DNA of 64,000 bases, taken from Hedera helix (lineage: Eukaryota; Streptophyta; Magnoliopsida; Apiales; Araliaceae). A program made the position numbers and the translations under genes. How positions within the stretch are numbered: position 1 is the first letter of the stretch; each line of letters begins with the position of its first letter. Below the pieces are notes generated by a model. That model did no database searches and had not been told where the DNA came from. It saw nothing but the letters and a program-made list of their open reading frames with translations. Location: contig OX359265.1 in the NCBI GenBank assembly GCA_947179155.2, forward strand, positions 4,077,501 through 4,141,500, read 5' to 3'. Below, in pieces: positions 1 through 11,773 of this stretch.

Positions 1-982
1 CCATATTGATGTGTTCCCACTTCCATTCGGGAACCTCAAGTGGTTGTAAAGGACCATTAGGTACTTGATGCTCTGCCTTGACACGTTGACAAGTTAAGCA
101 CCTTGAGATAAACTCTGCAATCTCCCTTTTCATATTGTTCCACCAAAATGTATGTCGAAGATCTCGATACATCTTGGTACCTCCTGGGTGGATTACAAAT
201 GGCGTGTTGTGTGCCTCCATTATGATTTTATGCTTTAATTCAGGATCGTTAGGAACACAGAGTCGAGAGTTGACTCGAAGTATTCCTTTCTCGTCGATTC
301 TTGCTTCGGGAATGGTACCTTCTTGTACTTTCTTTATCATGTTTATCAGTTCCGGATCGGTAGCTTGAGCAGCTTTAATTTTATCGATTAAAGCTGGTTC
401 TACTCGCACGTGAGCAATCTTCGAGTGGGTCCCTGGTGTCTTTAGCTCTATCTCCATCTTTTGCAAGTCGTACAAAATACACTTTTGTGTTGTCAGCAGT
501 GCACTTGTACTCGCATAAGATTTTCTGCTCAAAGCGTCAGCTACAACGTTCGCCTTTCCCGGGTGATACTGGATTGTGTGGTCGTAATCCTTCAACAGCT
601 CAAGCCAACGTCGTTGTCGCATGTTGAGTTCCTTTTGGGTGAAGAAATACTTGAGACTTTTATGATCCGTATAGATATCCACTTTTTCTCCGTACAAGTA
701 GTGTCTCCAGATCTTCAACGCGAAAACGACTGCTGCCAACTCTAGATCATGAGTAGGATAATTTTTCTCATAATCTTTGAGTTGTCGAGAGGCATAAGCT
801 ATAACATTTCCATGTTGCATAAGGACACAACCTAGACCTTTGCCTGAAGCATCGCTATATATGACGAATTCTCCTGATCCTGATGGAATGGTCAGAACAG
901 GAGCTGAAACAAGTCTCCTCTTGAGTTCTTGAAAACTCTTCTCGCATTCCTCGCTCGAATGATACCGATATCTAATAATCAA
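1..982 (-). pseudogene. RNase H-integrase part of gypsy pol, copy 1 (cut by window edge)
   Basis: The minus-strand frame is open from about 982 to base 1. It begins with the RNase H region (SEECEKSFQELKRR, then YSDASGKGLGC and YTDHKSLKYFF, which hold acidic catalytic residues). It continues into the H2C2 zinc-binding region and the start of the integrase core. The retrotransposon uses RNase H to degrade template RNA and integrase to insert cDNA. There is no ATG or RT domain upstream, so the reading frame is orphaned. It is essentially identical to 19131-20112. The rest of integrase is beyond the window. Confidence 0.88.
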
Positions 983-1803
983 ACTTTCATCTCTTGGCGT
1001 TCTATGGGAGCCATTTGGTATTGAGCTTTGGAAAAGGGTTTAGTTATCGGGTTCAAGATCGATACAGAATTCAATTTCTCGGTTTGGGGATAAGCCAGGA
1101 AGTTCATCAGGAAAAACGTCAGGAACTCATTAACAATAAGAATATCATTCAAGTTTGACGTGTTTTTGTTCAAATCAATGACATGGGCTAAAAAGGCTTG
1201 ACATCCGTTTTTCAATAAACGAATGACTTTATGGCTAGAAATAATAGTTATAGATTTCAATGGTTTAGTTGCTTGAATTTGCATGACAGGTTGATTAGGA
1301 ATATGAAAACTAATAATCTTATGAAAATAATCAATTTTAGCATGATGGGTAGTCAACCAATCAATTCCTAAAATCACATCAAATTCATGCATCTCCAAAG
1401 AAATAAGGTCAACAGGTAATGTGAGGTTGTTGATTTAAACTAGGCAAGATTTATAGATAGTAAATGTAATAGGTATTTCTCCCAATGAGATTTCAACTGA
1501 TAAGACAAGATTTAAGTTTTCAATAGGCAAATTTAAACGTTGAGTACATATAGGTGAGATAAAAGAGTGGATAGAGCCAATATCTAACATGGCATAGACT
1601 TCTCGAGAATTGATGAATAGCTTACCGGTCATCACCTCATTCGATTTCTTGATCATCAAGGCTGTCATCATCAAATCGAGTCCCATATACTTCATCCGGA
1701 TCTTCACGTATTTCAACCATGGGGATACCACGAAATAGTTCTCTAACGAACTGTTTCTCAGATTCTTCAACTTCATCAGTAGTAGCGTACCAATGATTTC
1801 CAT
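979..1803 (-). pseudogene. Retroviral-type aspartic protease remnant, copy 1
   Basis: Two minus-strand open stretches in one frame (1803-1435 and 1398-979) are separated by an in-frame TAA. The first has the flap-side motif MLDIGSIHSFIS where an active retropepsin has D-T/S-G; here the middle residue is I. The second has FDVILGIDWL, typical of the plant gypsy protease C-terminal half, then a proline-rich linker ending MAPIERQEM, which normally leads into RT. The frame stops there and RT is missing. The same lesions occur in copy 2, so they predate the two insertions. Confidence 0.85.
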
Positions 1804-2245
1804 TAAAATAGTATTTTCGATAGACTACAGTTTCCACGATAGTGACTAACTTAACCTGAATTCCTCTAAATTGTAACGCCCAAAAGTATAGATACATCAT
1901 TTTTAAATAATCTTGAAAATTATAGCTCGAACACCATAAATCCCAAAGACTTATATGAAACGTCCATATATTCTGATCCTTTGTTATCGAGCATAACCAG
2001 GTGATGATATGTTTCCAACTGTCGAGCAAATTAAAGGCAACAATTTCCGCAAGTTCCGGATATCCTTTAAAGAACGAATTTGGAAGAACGACGGTAGAAC
2101 TTTCACCTTCTTCTTCTTTAGATCGGATACAAATAATTTTTGCTTTAGGCAAATTATTCAACTCTGAGTTTGTAGAAGAATTGTTTGTGGCCTCTACATT
2201 CACTTCGGGTACTCCGTGGTTAACCTCCTGATTTTCAGATGCCAT
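1637..2245 (-). CDS. Leader-proximal ORF of the gypsy element, copy 1 (202 aa, not gag-like)
   Basis: This is an open frame of 202 codons starting with MASENQEVNHG and ending in an acidic tail (DDDSLDDQEIE). It occupies the gag position just downstream of the primer-binding site, but I see no CCHC zinc knuckle and no recognisable gag sequence. It overlaps the protease frame by about 170 bp in another frame. The copy-2 version (20767-21375) differs at only two residues that I see. It could be a truncated and rearranged gag or a fortuitous ORF. I do not recognise the family. Confidence 0.5.
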   Translation of the reverse strand: MASENQEVNHGVPEVNVEATNNSSTNSELNNLPKAKIICIRSKEEEGESSTVVLPNSFFKGYPELAEIVAFNLLDSWKHIITWLCSITKDQNIWTFHISLWDLWCSSYNFQDYLKMMYLYFWALQFRGIQVKLVTIVETVVYRKYYFNGNHWYATTDEVEESEKQFVRELFRGIPMVEIREDPDEVYGTRFDDDSLDDQEIE

Positions 2246-2430
2246 ACTTAACTGTGGTCACAAAATAGATGTTAGTTCAAATAAACTGACTCATCACTTC
2301 ATGTCCCTATATTCAAATCAACTCATTAGATAATAAAATCGAATTTAGGTGGGACACACTAGTGACTGATTATATTCGTCTCTCCCCTCCTAGTTCTACC
2401 CCAGATCTCCATTAAAGACCATATCCCTAA

Positions 2431-2442
2431 GCTCTGATGCCA
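2431..2442 (-). promoter_or_regulatory. Primer-binding site (tRNA-iMet type), copy 1
   Basis: Read on the minus strand the site is TGGCATCAGAGC, two bases from the end of the 5' LTR. Plant LTR elements commonly use TGGTATCAGAGC, complementary to the 3' end of initiator-methionine tRNA; this copy has a C where the consensus has T. Confidence 0.85.
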
Positions 2443-2444
2443 AC

Positions 2445-5400
2445 TGTGACGCCCCCAAATCTAGGCCCACACAGCCCAAACTTGAGTCGTCAAAAGACTA
2501 CAACAAAATTATTACAACAAAGCACAACGTACAACAATACAGTGTATAATAATACACAACTAAGTCTTCACTATTATTGCCACACTATTTTACAACACGT
2601 GAAGACTAGGATAACTATTCTTCGGACTCTCACTCCATCCCCCGGCTAGACGCCGTTACGTTTTCATCTCCTGTTGAAAAACAATGGAACAAAAGAAAGG
2701 GTGAGCTCAAATAGCCCAGTAAGAAATATCATGACTAAGATAATGATGAATAAATTATCATTAGCCTTCAACAGTTGAGTTCTTGATAGAATACAATAGA
2801 CTACAAGGTTTATATCAAAAACTGTAGTTAAATTCTTAAACAATGTTCAGATCAATAATAGCAGCGGAATGAGCAATCTATTAGAAGAATAATGCAGACT
2901 ATAATGTCCACTCGCTTCTCTTTTTAGTAAAAATATCATCAACTTTTATCATCTGAAATATCATTAGTCAAAATAATACAACTTCACAGTTCCTGGTCAT
3001 AATTATGCAGATCAACAGTTCATCTTTGCACTACGGGCCAAAGACATTCAATATAACACCAACGGTCATGATTATACCAGATTCAGCCTTTGGTCATAAT
3101 CATACCAATCAACAGTTCATCTTTGCACTACGGGCCAAAGACATTCAATATAACACCAACGGTCATGATTATACCAGATTCAGCCTTTGGTCATAATCAT
3201 ACCAATCAACAGTTCATCTTTGCACTACGGGCCAAAGAGAACATTAACCACGTGCCATAAAAGACACCGAACAGATGTATCGCCTTTAACCTAGTATATC
3301 GCCTTTAACCTATCATATGTTCAACAATTATATCACATCTGTGCCCCCGGCCACAAATATTCACAACAGCTTGATTCTTGATGATTAATACAAATAACAG
3401 TGATACAAATGATGAACAGAAGAACAGGATAAACAATAAGTATCGGAAGTTTACTTTGTGCAGATTCAAATAATGTCCAAATTGCCAACATGATGTGGAG
3501 TGAAATTTAAAAATGATATTCAAGCTCCACAGTTCAGAATAACGATTACAGTTCAATAGGAATGTTTAAAAAAATAGGAAGGTTCAGTTGAAATAATGAA
3601 ATTCAACTATTATGGAACATATAATATTTTCAGGAATTATAGAAGCAATAGTTCCATAATAAGTTTCGATTTAGGTATATGAAAGAAAATAATATCCCTT
3701 ACCGTAGCAGGTTTGATTAACAAAAGGTGAAGGGAATTAATATCCCTTACCATAGTAAGTTTGAATAATGGAAGATGAAAAAGATGGTATCCCTTATGAG
3801 TATAAAGGAAAATGATATCACTTACGAATATGGAATAAAAGTGTCATGTGATAATTCGTGTAGACAAATTATTTTCACAGGAGACAAATAAAAAGGGTTA
3901 TTCACCAACAGGCGATAATCCGCACCGTAAGGTTATTCCCATCAATTTGAATACGAATAGTTATTCACCAAACAGGCGATAATCCGCGCCGTAAGGTTAT
4001 TCCCATCAATTTGAACACGAAGAGTTATTCACCAAACAGGCGATAATCCGCACCGTAAGGTTATTCTCAAAGATTAATAAGGAATGAATACAAAAGGTTA
4101 TTCACCAACAGGCGGTAAACCGCGCCGTAAGGTTATTCCCACAATTTAATACATGGAAATAAATGGCACAAGAAAGAAATGATATTATTTTCGAGAATCA
4201 AAGAATGATAATCCCTTCAAGTAAGAAAGAAAATAATATCCATTTATGATGATGAAAAGAGTGATACCCCTTACCGTAGTAAGTTTAAGAGTGTGAAAAG
4301 ATTGATATTCCTTACCTTAACACGTGACTGGATATTGATTTAAATGAGGTTGATCAACCTATATTTTTATAATAAAATTAGTAATTACCACATATAAATT
4401 TCAAAGTGTATGATAACTCGTATATTATGAATTATCAAAATTATATATATTTAACATAATTTTTGTAGTATAATATAACAACTTTAAAATAGTTTTTAAA
4501 GTAATATTCCAAAATAAATCTTCCAAAGAAAGCTTTTAAAAATGAATCTTCTAATAGAAGAGTCTTCTAAAGGAAGATTTGTGAATACCGTGAAATATAG
4601 GAATTTATGAAATTACTACTCTTTAATAAAAGACTTACTTGAAAATTTTCTGCACTCCTTTTGGCTTTCAAACTCTCAAAATAACCTTACTATTCTCAGA
4701 GAAAACTCATAAAATTCTTATAGAAAAATTTTATGTTTTAGGTGTGATTTTTCTATTCAGCTGAGCAACCTATTTATAGGAAAAAAAAAAGTTACTATGC
4801 GGGTTGGTAGGAGTCGGCTGCGCACGCCAGTGCTGAAATTCAGCAGCAGGCGCCTTGCTGCCTTTTTCTCCTTCCTTCACCAGCCACGTTTCTCATGCCC
4901 AATTCAAATTTTAATTTTTTCATGTGGCCCCCCACATAGGGTCCACATGTTACTATTTAAAAAAAAATAATTAATATTTTTTTTTTTTTTTTTACATTTA
5001 TTTATTTAATTTAATTTTTCTTCCTATGGGTCCTGCATATAAAATAAAATAATGCTACAACAATAATTCAAAAATAATGTAATAAACACGTTACAGATTA
5101 TTATTAATTTAATAATATAAATTACTGTATATTTGCTACTGTGACAATTATTTGGTTCAATAATTTTAAAAACAGTGCAGCAACAATTATTGAGTCAATG
5201 ATATGAAATACAGTGTAATGACAATTATTGAATCAATAATGCAAAATACTGTGTAGCAACAATAATTGAATTGATAATATAAAATATTATGCAGTGACAA
5301 TTATTGATGAAATGATGCGTAACAGCTACGGTGTCAATAATATGAGACACTGTGCAATACCGTGTGCTACTGTAGAGTACCGCATGCTACAGTAAAATAC

Positions 5401-5739
5401 CATAAATTACCGTATGCTACTATTCTTTTATCACCGGTATTTTAACAGTTAACACCGTTGACTATTTTTATTTAAAAAGGTTACTTCTGTCGTTTTCTAT
5501 ATCCGACAAATATTCCGTTGTGGGGTCCACAAATAATTTGTTATTTCGGCGCCGTCGTACGGCCCGAATATTCCCCGACAAAACGAATATTCCCCGACAA
5601 AACGAATATTGTCCGTCAAAATAAAATTTGCATATAACATCCTTAATTTTCAATTTCGTCAATTTAACCACTTACTGTTTCATGAAAAATATATAAAGAA
5701 AAATTAAATTTTATATTTCATAAAATTCGGGGTCTTACA
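2445..5739 (-). repeat. 5' LTR of gypsy copy 1 (3,295 bp)
   Basis: On the minus strand it starts TGTAAGACCCCG and ends GCGTCACA (TG...CA). It matches the LTRs at 14796-18049 and 21744-24997, plus one extra 41-bp stretch near 4270-4310 that carries another CCTTACCGTAGTAAG unit. Inside, from the right, are a U3 with CAATTATTG-type repeats (5184-5306), a TATA box (4770-4779), a roughly 64-bp minisatellite (3896-4140) and a roughly 96-bp tandem repeat (3007-3235). Small open frames inside it recur only because the LTR recurs. Confidence 0.95.
4770..4779 (-). promoter_or_regulatory. TATA box of LTR (copy 1)
   Basis: CTATAAATAG on the minus strand, about 960 bp into the LTR from its TGTAAG end. 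It is conserved in the other four LTRs of this window, so it likely marks the U3/R transition and leaves an R-U5 of over 2.2 kb. Confidence 0.75.
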
Positions 5740-6890
5740 AAAAAGAGGAAGAGATGCAGCAAACCAACTGCCTTTTCAGATGCAGTGCAAATGCAATTCC
5801 TTACTATAGCAACTTTCATAACTTTTCTTTATACACATGGATGAAAGCATTAGAAAGTCTAATTTTTTTCGCATAACAAATACTCCCTATCTACTCAAAA
5901 ATAGCAAGAAACAACTTCAACCATTTGTATAGGAATCGAACAATCTCAATAGGTGTAAACTAAAGGTCAAATAAAAAAACTACACATCATTGACAAATAT
6001 ACAAAAAGTTAACAATTAAAATAATTTCAATAGCAATATTAAAGTATTCAAAACTGAATAAAGTTAGGAGCATTAGAAAGGCTTTATTTGCTCACTTCCA
6101 AATCTACACAGTTAAACCAGTAGATAGGCTTTATTTGCTCACTTGGTTCCAAATCTAAACACAGTTAACCCAGTAGATAAGCATAAACCAGTAGATAGGC
6201 TTTATTTGCTCACTTGGTTCCAAATCTAAACACAGTTAAACCAATAGATAGGCTTTATTTGCTCACTGGGTTCCAAATCTACACTGTTAAACCAGTAGAT
6301 GATCCCAAAACATTTTAATAAGTAAATAATGCACCAAAATAAAATCCCTAAAATGAAATTGTTAGGGTTTAGATATGCATTTTCACAAAATCTAAAAATA
6401 CTGAATGATTAACCTCAAAACAGAACCAGAACCAAACAAAAATCTACTTAACACTCTAATAAGCCAAAAAATACAAGAAATTAGAGGATCATTATGATTT
6501 GGAATATACATATACCTTGATCGTTGCGAGCAGTGAAAAGGATGGCAGCGATTAGCACGACTGTGAAGCTATTTGGGTTTGGGATTAGGGGAAGACACTG
6601 TGATGCTGAAACGATTTGGGTTTGGGTTTGGATAATGGAGAGAGAAACGCGGTAGATGAATGAGAGAATAAGGGATAATAGGCGTAAAAAATTCTATTCA
6701 GTACTTGGGGACCGATTCAGTCAAAAATTAGCGGCTTATTCGGTCAGATGAAATGGTATGATTCAGAATTGGAAAAACAATAAACAAACACACTGAATCA
6801 CTTTTTCGTTCAGATTTGGCTCCATTCAGCTCTATTAAGTTCCTAACAAACAGCCCCTAAGATAGTGTTTGGTTCGGTTCAAGTCAATAT
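5740..6890. other. Intergenic remnant with 53-bp tandem repeat; possible leader exon of a lost gene
   Basis: About 1.15 kb between two LTRs. It holds four imperfect copies of a roughly 53-bp unit (6079-6305, AGGCTTTATTTGCTCACTT...). On the minus strand a C-rich, CCCAAACCC-type stretch (about 6680-6510) ends in a plausible splice donor, GATCAAG|GTATAT, near 6517. That resembles the untranslated first exon of a plant gene whose body has been lost. At about 6715-6862 a block bounded by GGGGACCGATTC and CAAACAGCCCC may be a MITE. No product can be named. Confidence 0.4.
6079..6305. repeat. Tandem repeat, about 53 bp x 4
   Basis: Four head-to-tail copies beginning AGGCTTTATTTGCTCACTT and ending near AACCAGTAGAT. 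Lengths vary because one copy carries an extra AAGCATAAACCAGTAGAT segment. Confidence 0.85.
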
Positions 6891-9644
6891 TGTAAGACCC
6901 CGAATTTTATGAAATACAAAATTTAATTTTTCTTCATATAGATATTTTTTTTAAACAGTAAGTGGTTAAATCGATAAAGTTAAAAGTTAAGGATGTTATG
7001 TGCAAATTTTATTTTGTCGGGAATATTCGTTTGGTCGGGGAATATTCGTTTGGTCCGACGGCGCCGAAATAACAAATTATTGGTGGACCCCACAACGGAA
7101 TATTTGTCGGATATAGAAAACGACAGAAATAACCTTTTTAAATAAAAATAGTCAACGGAACTGTTAAAATACCGGTGATAAAAGAATAGTAGCATACGGT
7201 AGTTATTGGTATTTTCTGTAGCACTCGGTACTCTACAGTAACACACGGTATTGCATAGTGTCTCATATTTTTGGTCTGATAATTGACACCGTAACTGTTA
7301 CGCATCATTTCATCGATAATTGTCACTGCATAATATTTTATATTATCAATTCAATAATTGTTGTTACACAGTATTTTGCATTATTGATTTAATAATTGTC
7401 ATTACACTGTATTTTATATCATTGAGTCAATAATTGTTGTTGCACTGTTTTTAAAATTATTGAACCTAATAATTGTCACAGTAACATATGCACAGTAATT
7501 CACATTATTGAATCAATAATTGTCATTACACAGTAACGTATGCTTTATTTTACATTATTGTTATCTCTATTATGATGTTATTTAAACAGTTGTATTTCAT
7601 TAATTTATTGACTTGATATCTAAGAACTAACTATACTGTATTTATAACAATTAGTCATAATAATTGAATTGATAAAGTTATTTGTTTATAATATAAAGTT
7701 AGGTGATTATTAGGTGATATGAAATGAATGGTGTAGATTAAAGTGTGAATTATTGTTGAATAATTAAATTGATTTGTTTATAATATAAAGTTAGGTGATT
7801 ATTAGGTGATATGAAATGAATGGTGTAGATTAAAGATAATATAATATTTGAAATGGATGGTGTAGATTAAAAGATGATCTTTAAATGAATGGTTTAGATT
7901 AAATGAATGATAAGATTTTTGGCTATAAATAGAAGCCTTAACTTAAGGATTTTTCATAAACTTCCTTACTTGTTCTTTCTTTCTCTCTCTAAATACTTCT
8001 TGTGAAAGTTCTCTCTAAGTGTGCTTAAGTCATCTTGAGTATTTGTGAAGATCTATAAGTATACGTGTACTGTTCAAGTTAATCAACCTCATTTAAATCA
8101 ATATCCAGTCACGTGTTGAGGTAAGGGATACCATCTTTTTCATCTTCCATTATTCAAACGTACTATGGTAAGGGATTATCATTATTTGATTCTCGATAAT
8201 AATATTGTTTCTTCCTTACTCATAAGACGTGCCTTTTATTTCCATGTATTAAATTGTGGGAATAACCTTACGGAGCGGATTGCCGCCTGTTGGTGAATAA
8301 CCTTTCGTATTCATTCATTATTAATCTCTGAGAATAACCTTACGGAGCGGATTGCCGCCTGTTTGGTGAATAACTCTTTGTACTCAAATTCTATTAAATT
8401 GTGGGAATAACCTTACGGAGCGGATTGCCGTCTGTTGGTGAATAACCCTTTGTATTAATTTTCTTCACCTTTTGTTAATCAAACCTGCTACGGTAAGGGA
8501 TATTATTTTCTTTCATACTCCTAAATCGAAATTTATTATGGAACTATTGCTTCTATAATTCCTGAAAATATTATATGTTCCATAATAGTTGAACTTCATT
8601 ATTTCAACTGAACCTTCCTATTTACGTGAACCTTTCTATTGAATTGTAACCGTTATTCTGAACTGTGGATCTTGAATATCATTTTTAAATTTCACTCCAC
8701 ATCATGTTGACAATTTGGACATTATTTGAATCTGTACAAAGTAAACTTCCGATACTTATTGTTATCCTATTTCTTCTGTTCATCATTTATATCATTCTAA
8801 TCATCCAAAAATCAAGCTGTTGTGAATATCTGTGGCCGGGGGCACAGATGTGATATATTTGTTGAACAGATGATAGGTTAAAGGCGATATAATAGGTTAA
8901 AGGCGATACATCTGTTCGGTGTCTTTTATGACACGTGGTGAATGTTCTCTTTGGCCCGTAGTGCAAAGATGAACTGTTGTTTGGTATGATTATGACCAAA
9001 GGCTGAATCTGGTATAATCATGATCGTTGGTGTTATATTGAATGTCTTTGGCCCGTAGTGCTAAGATGAACTGTTGATGTGCATGATTATGATCAGGAAC
9101 TGTGAATCTGTATTATCTTGACTAATGATATTTCAGATGATAAAAGTTGATGATTTTTTTCCTAAAAAGAGAACCGAGTGGACATTATAGTCTGCATTAT
9201 TCTTCTAATAGATTACTCATTCCGCTGCTATTATTGATCTGAACGTTGTTTAAGAATTTAACTGCAGTTTTTGATATAAACCTTGTAGTCTATTGTATTC
9301 TATCAAGAACTCAACTGTTGAAGACTAATGATAATTTATTCGTCATTATCTTAGTCATGATATTTCTTACTGGGCTATTTGAGCTCACCCTTTCTTTTGT
9401 TCCATTGTTTTTCAACAGGAGATGAAAACATAACAGGGTCTAGCCGGGGAATGGAGTGAGGGTCCGAGGAATAGTTATCATAGTCTTCACGTTTTGTAAA
9501 ATAGTGTGGCAATAATAGTGAAGACTTAGTTGTGTATTATTATACATTGTATTGTTGTACGTTGTGCTTTGTTGTAATAATTTTGTTGTAGTCTTTTGAC
9601 GACTCAAGTTTGGGCTGTGTGGGCCCAGATTTGGGGGCGTCACA
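6891..9644 (+). mobile_element. Solo LTR of the same gypsy family (2,754 bp, TSD AATAT)
   Basis: It starts TGTAAGACCCCG and ends GGGGGCGTCACA, opposite in orientation to the two larger elements. It is flanked by AATAT at 6886-6890 and 9645-9649, so insertion and LTR-LTR recombination left a solo LTR. It is shorter and more diverged than the other LTRs: three rather than four copies of the GAATAACCTTACGG minisatellite (8258-8448) and only two copies of the GGCCCGTAGTGC repeat. The TATA box CTATAAATAG is at 7923-7932, and CAATAATTG motifs recur in the U3. Confidence 0.95.
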
Positions 9645-9649
9645 AATAT

Positions 9650-11245
9650 AATAATCTTGTAATACAATAAGTTATTACAATAATGTGATAGTTTTTTTGT
9701 TCCGTTCATTGATTATAAGGGTGTTTGGGATTATTGATCAGCGGTCATACCTGTTTATAATTAATTTTAAGAAGCAAAAAATATTTAGTAATTATTCTAA
9801 AATTATTCATAATCATTTTTTTATGAAAATATCAAGAACTTCAACTTTGAGCTTTTGATTATTTGTCAAATTTAATAATCAAGTTTGATCAAGTATATTG
9901 CTAATCTATCCTTATTTATTTTAAAAATTCAACCCAAGCCTATAATAAGAATCAAAATCCCAACCTCTTGGATACCAAGAAGAGGGAGTCACCATTGAGT
10001 CATTCCATACAGTTCATTATCCATTTTTACTTATCAAAACATTCATTTTGAGTAAAAAAAATTTATACCAAACACTTTTCATTTTTTACTAATTTTAATA
10101 CTTTTTATTTATCAAATACAAACTACATTTTTAAAATTAATTAAAAATAAAAACAGTAATCAAAATCAGAAATCACATTTCTTAAATAATCTCAAAGACA
10201 CTCGTGTACGTGTATTAGTCATTAATTTGGAACCTATCAATGATTGTATTTAGTTCATTATATCCCTAAAGCATTAACTCATAAAAAAAAAAAAAAAAAA
10301 AACAATAACAATTACCATGAACCTGATTGGCTCGGGAGTTGAGAAGAGAAAAAGGAAAATATGTATCCTTCTAATAGGAAAGAGGGAAAGAAAGATAAGT
10401 ATATACTTTGAAAACTAATATTTTTACATAATTTTCTCACATAAATTATTTAAGTGTTAAAAAGGATAAATCATAATCACTAATATTTTCAATTTTTTTT
10501 TTGTATATTAGTAATTATTTTGATAAAAAAAACTAAATAAATTCATGTTTCTAAAAAGAGTAATGTTAGAGGTTTCAATTTTTTTAAATCTTAAATAGGT
10601 CTTAAATGACATAATATTAAATATTTTATTGATAATTTATGACATAATTCATCACACTAATCATTGTAGTACACGCGATACGTGTGCAATAATAATTATT
10701 TAAATTTTCTTCTAATTACATTGATTACAATGAAAAGAATTAATGTTAATTTTTAGTTTAATTTTTTTTAAAGTTAATTTTATATAGTCAACAATGATCA
10801 AATAATAATATAGAATGGAGGGAGTATTTTTTTTTTTTGCTGAACCCTTGAGTTAGTTCATAAATTGGTGGTTTAACCACATATCAAGATGTCTCCGTAC
10901 ATCACAAATTAACTAAAAAATAATACTAGTTATAAAATTTATTGTTTTAAAAATTTAACTGAATTTTGTCAATTTTAAATTTAAAAATATCTTAAATTAA
11001 TTTTTAAAAAATTAATAATAATCTTATTATTCTAAACGGAGAGTGTATTTTCTCTTTGAAAGTTTGAATTTAACTAGTCTGTTAAAAAAAAAAAACAGAG
11101 TCTTACTTTAAACCGGTGGTTTAACCCCATATCCATCGAGATGTCTCTGTACATCATAAAAGTAAGCAAATCATATTTTATTTAACTAGATTTGAACGCT
11201 CAATAATTTTAGTAAATACGCGTGGGAAATAACTTAAGTCATTCT
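9650..11245. other. AT-rich spacer
   Basis: No gene recognised. It contains an A19 run near 10283. A GGAGGGAGTA end near 10818 looks like one terminus of a degraded Stowaway MITE; I could not find the partner terminus. Confidence 0.6.
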
Positions 11246-11255
11246 TTTGAAAAAC

Positions 11256-11420
11256 GGGTTAAATACGTTTTTTTCCATTCTACTCGACGTTCGTTTACAA
11301 ATATATTATTGGATTGAATTTTTTTACGATCAACTCATTAAACTATACGTTATTTACAAAAAGTGATATAGCCGTCTGTGTCTGTTAACCATTTAAGAGA
11401 AAAAAGACGTGGCAATTGAT
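11256..11420 (+). repeat. Left terminal inverted repeat of the MULE
   Basis: It begins GGGTTAAATACG and matches the reverse complement of 31112-30970 imperfectly, most clearly over the first 110 bp. In Mutator elements the TIR holds the promoter for the adjacent gene, here the GRF gene. Confidence 0.8.
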
Positions 11421-11773
11421 TAAATTACTTATATGGATTAAATCCCTAAATCTCTTAACAGACTAAGAGCATCTCTAGCAGATAGACTATATTTAGTCCA
11501 TATGATATCAGCAGATGTCCTTTAATCTTCAATCATTCCAGCAGATGGACTATCATGCGGACTATCCCGTGAACTATAATATAAAAATATAAAAATAATC
11601 AATAAATTCAAAAAAAACTCCAACGGCTATATTTCAACGGTTATATTCTAACGGTCATATTTCAACGGCTATATTTTAAAGAACAAACAACTTCTATAAA
11701 TATAAGGCACATTCAGTATCTCATATTCACTCATTTCAAGTTCAACCTTTCAGTCAAATACGTTATTTTAATT

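Larger units (their letters stand above)
1..5739 (-). mobile_element. Partial Ty3/gypsy (Tekay-type) LTR retrotransposon, copy 1
   Basis: This minus-strand element runs off the left edge. Visible parts are integrase/RNase H (1-982), an aspartic-protease remnant, a leader ORF, a primer-binding site (2431-2442) and its 5' LTR (2445-5739). It matches copy 2 at a constant offset of 19,130 bases over 1-2444, with about six differences noticed by eye. Like copy 2 it has no reverse transcriptase between the protease tail and RNase H. It lacks the 169-bp leader block that copy 2 carries next to its LTR. The 3' LTR and left TSD are outside the window; the right flank begins AAAAA. Confidence 0.93.

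Noticed and set aside
135..745. Plus-strand open frames over the gypsy pol region (also at 19265-19875 and 18504-18797)
   Set aside because: They are antisense to the recognisable RNase H/integrase frames and have no domain content.
3305..3556. Repeated small ORFs inside LTRs (83, 67, 63 and about 70 codons, recurring at 15656, 22604, 49108 and elsewhere)
   Set aside because: They recur only because the LTR is repeated; they overlap non-coding minisatellites and the TATA/U3 region.
3896..4140. Regular about 64-bp repeats resembling a CRISPR-like array
   Set aside because: This is a plant nuclear LTR; spacers are not unique and the array recurs in every LTR, so it is a minisatellite.
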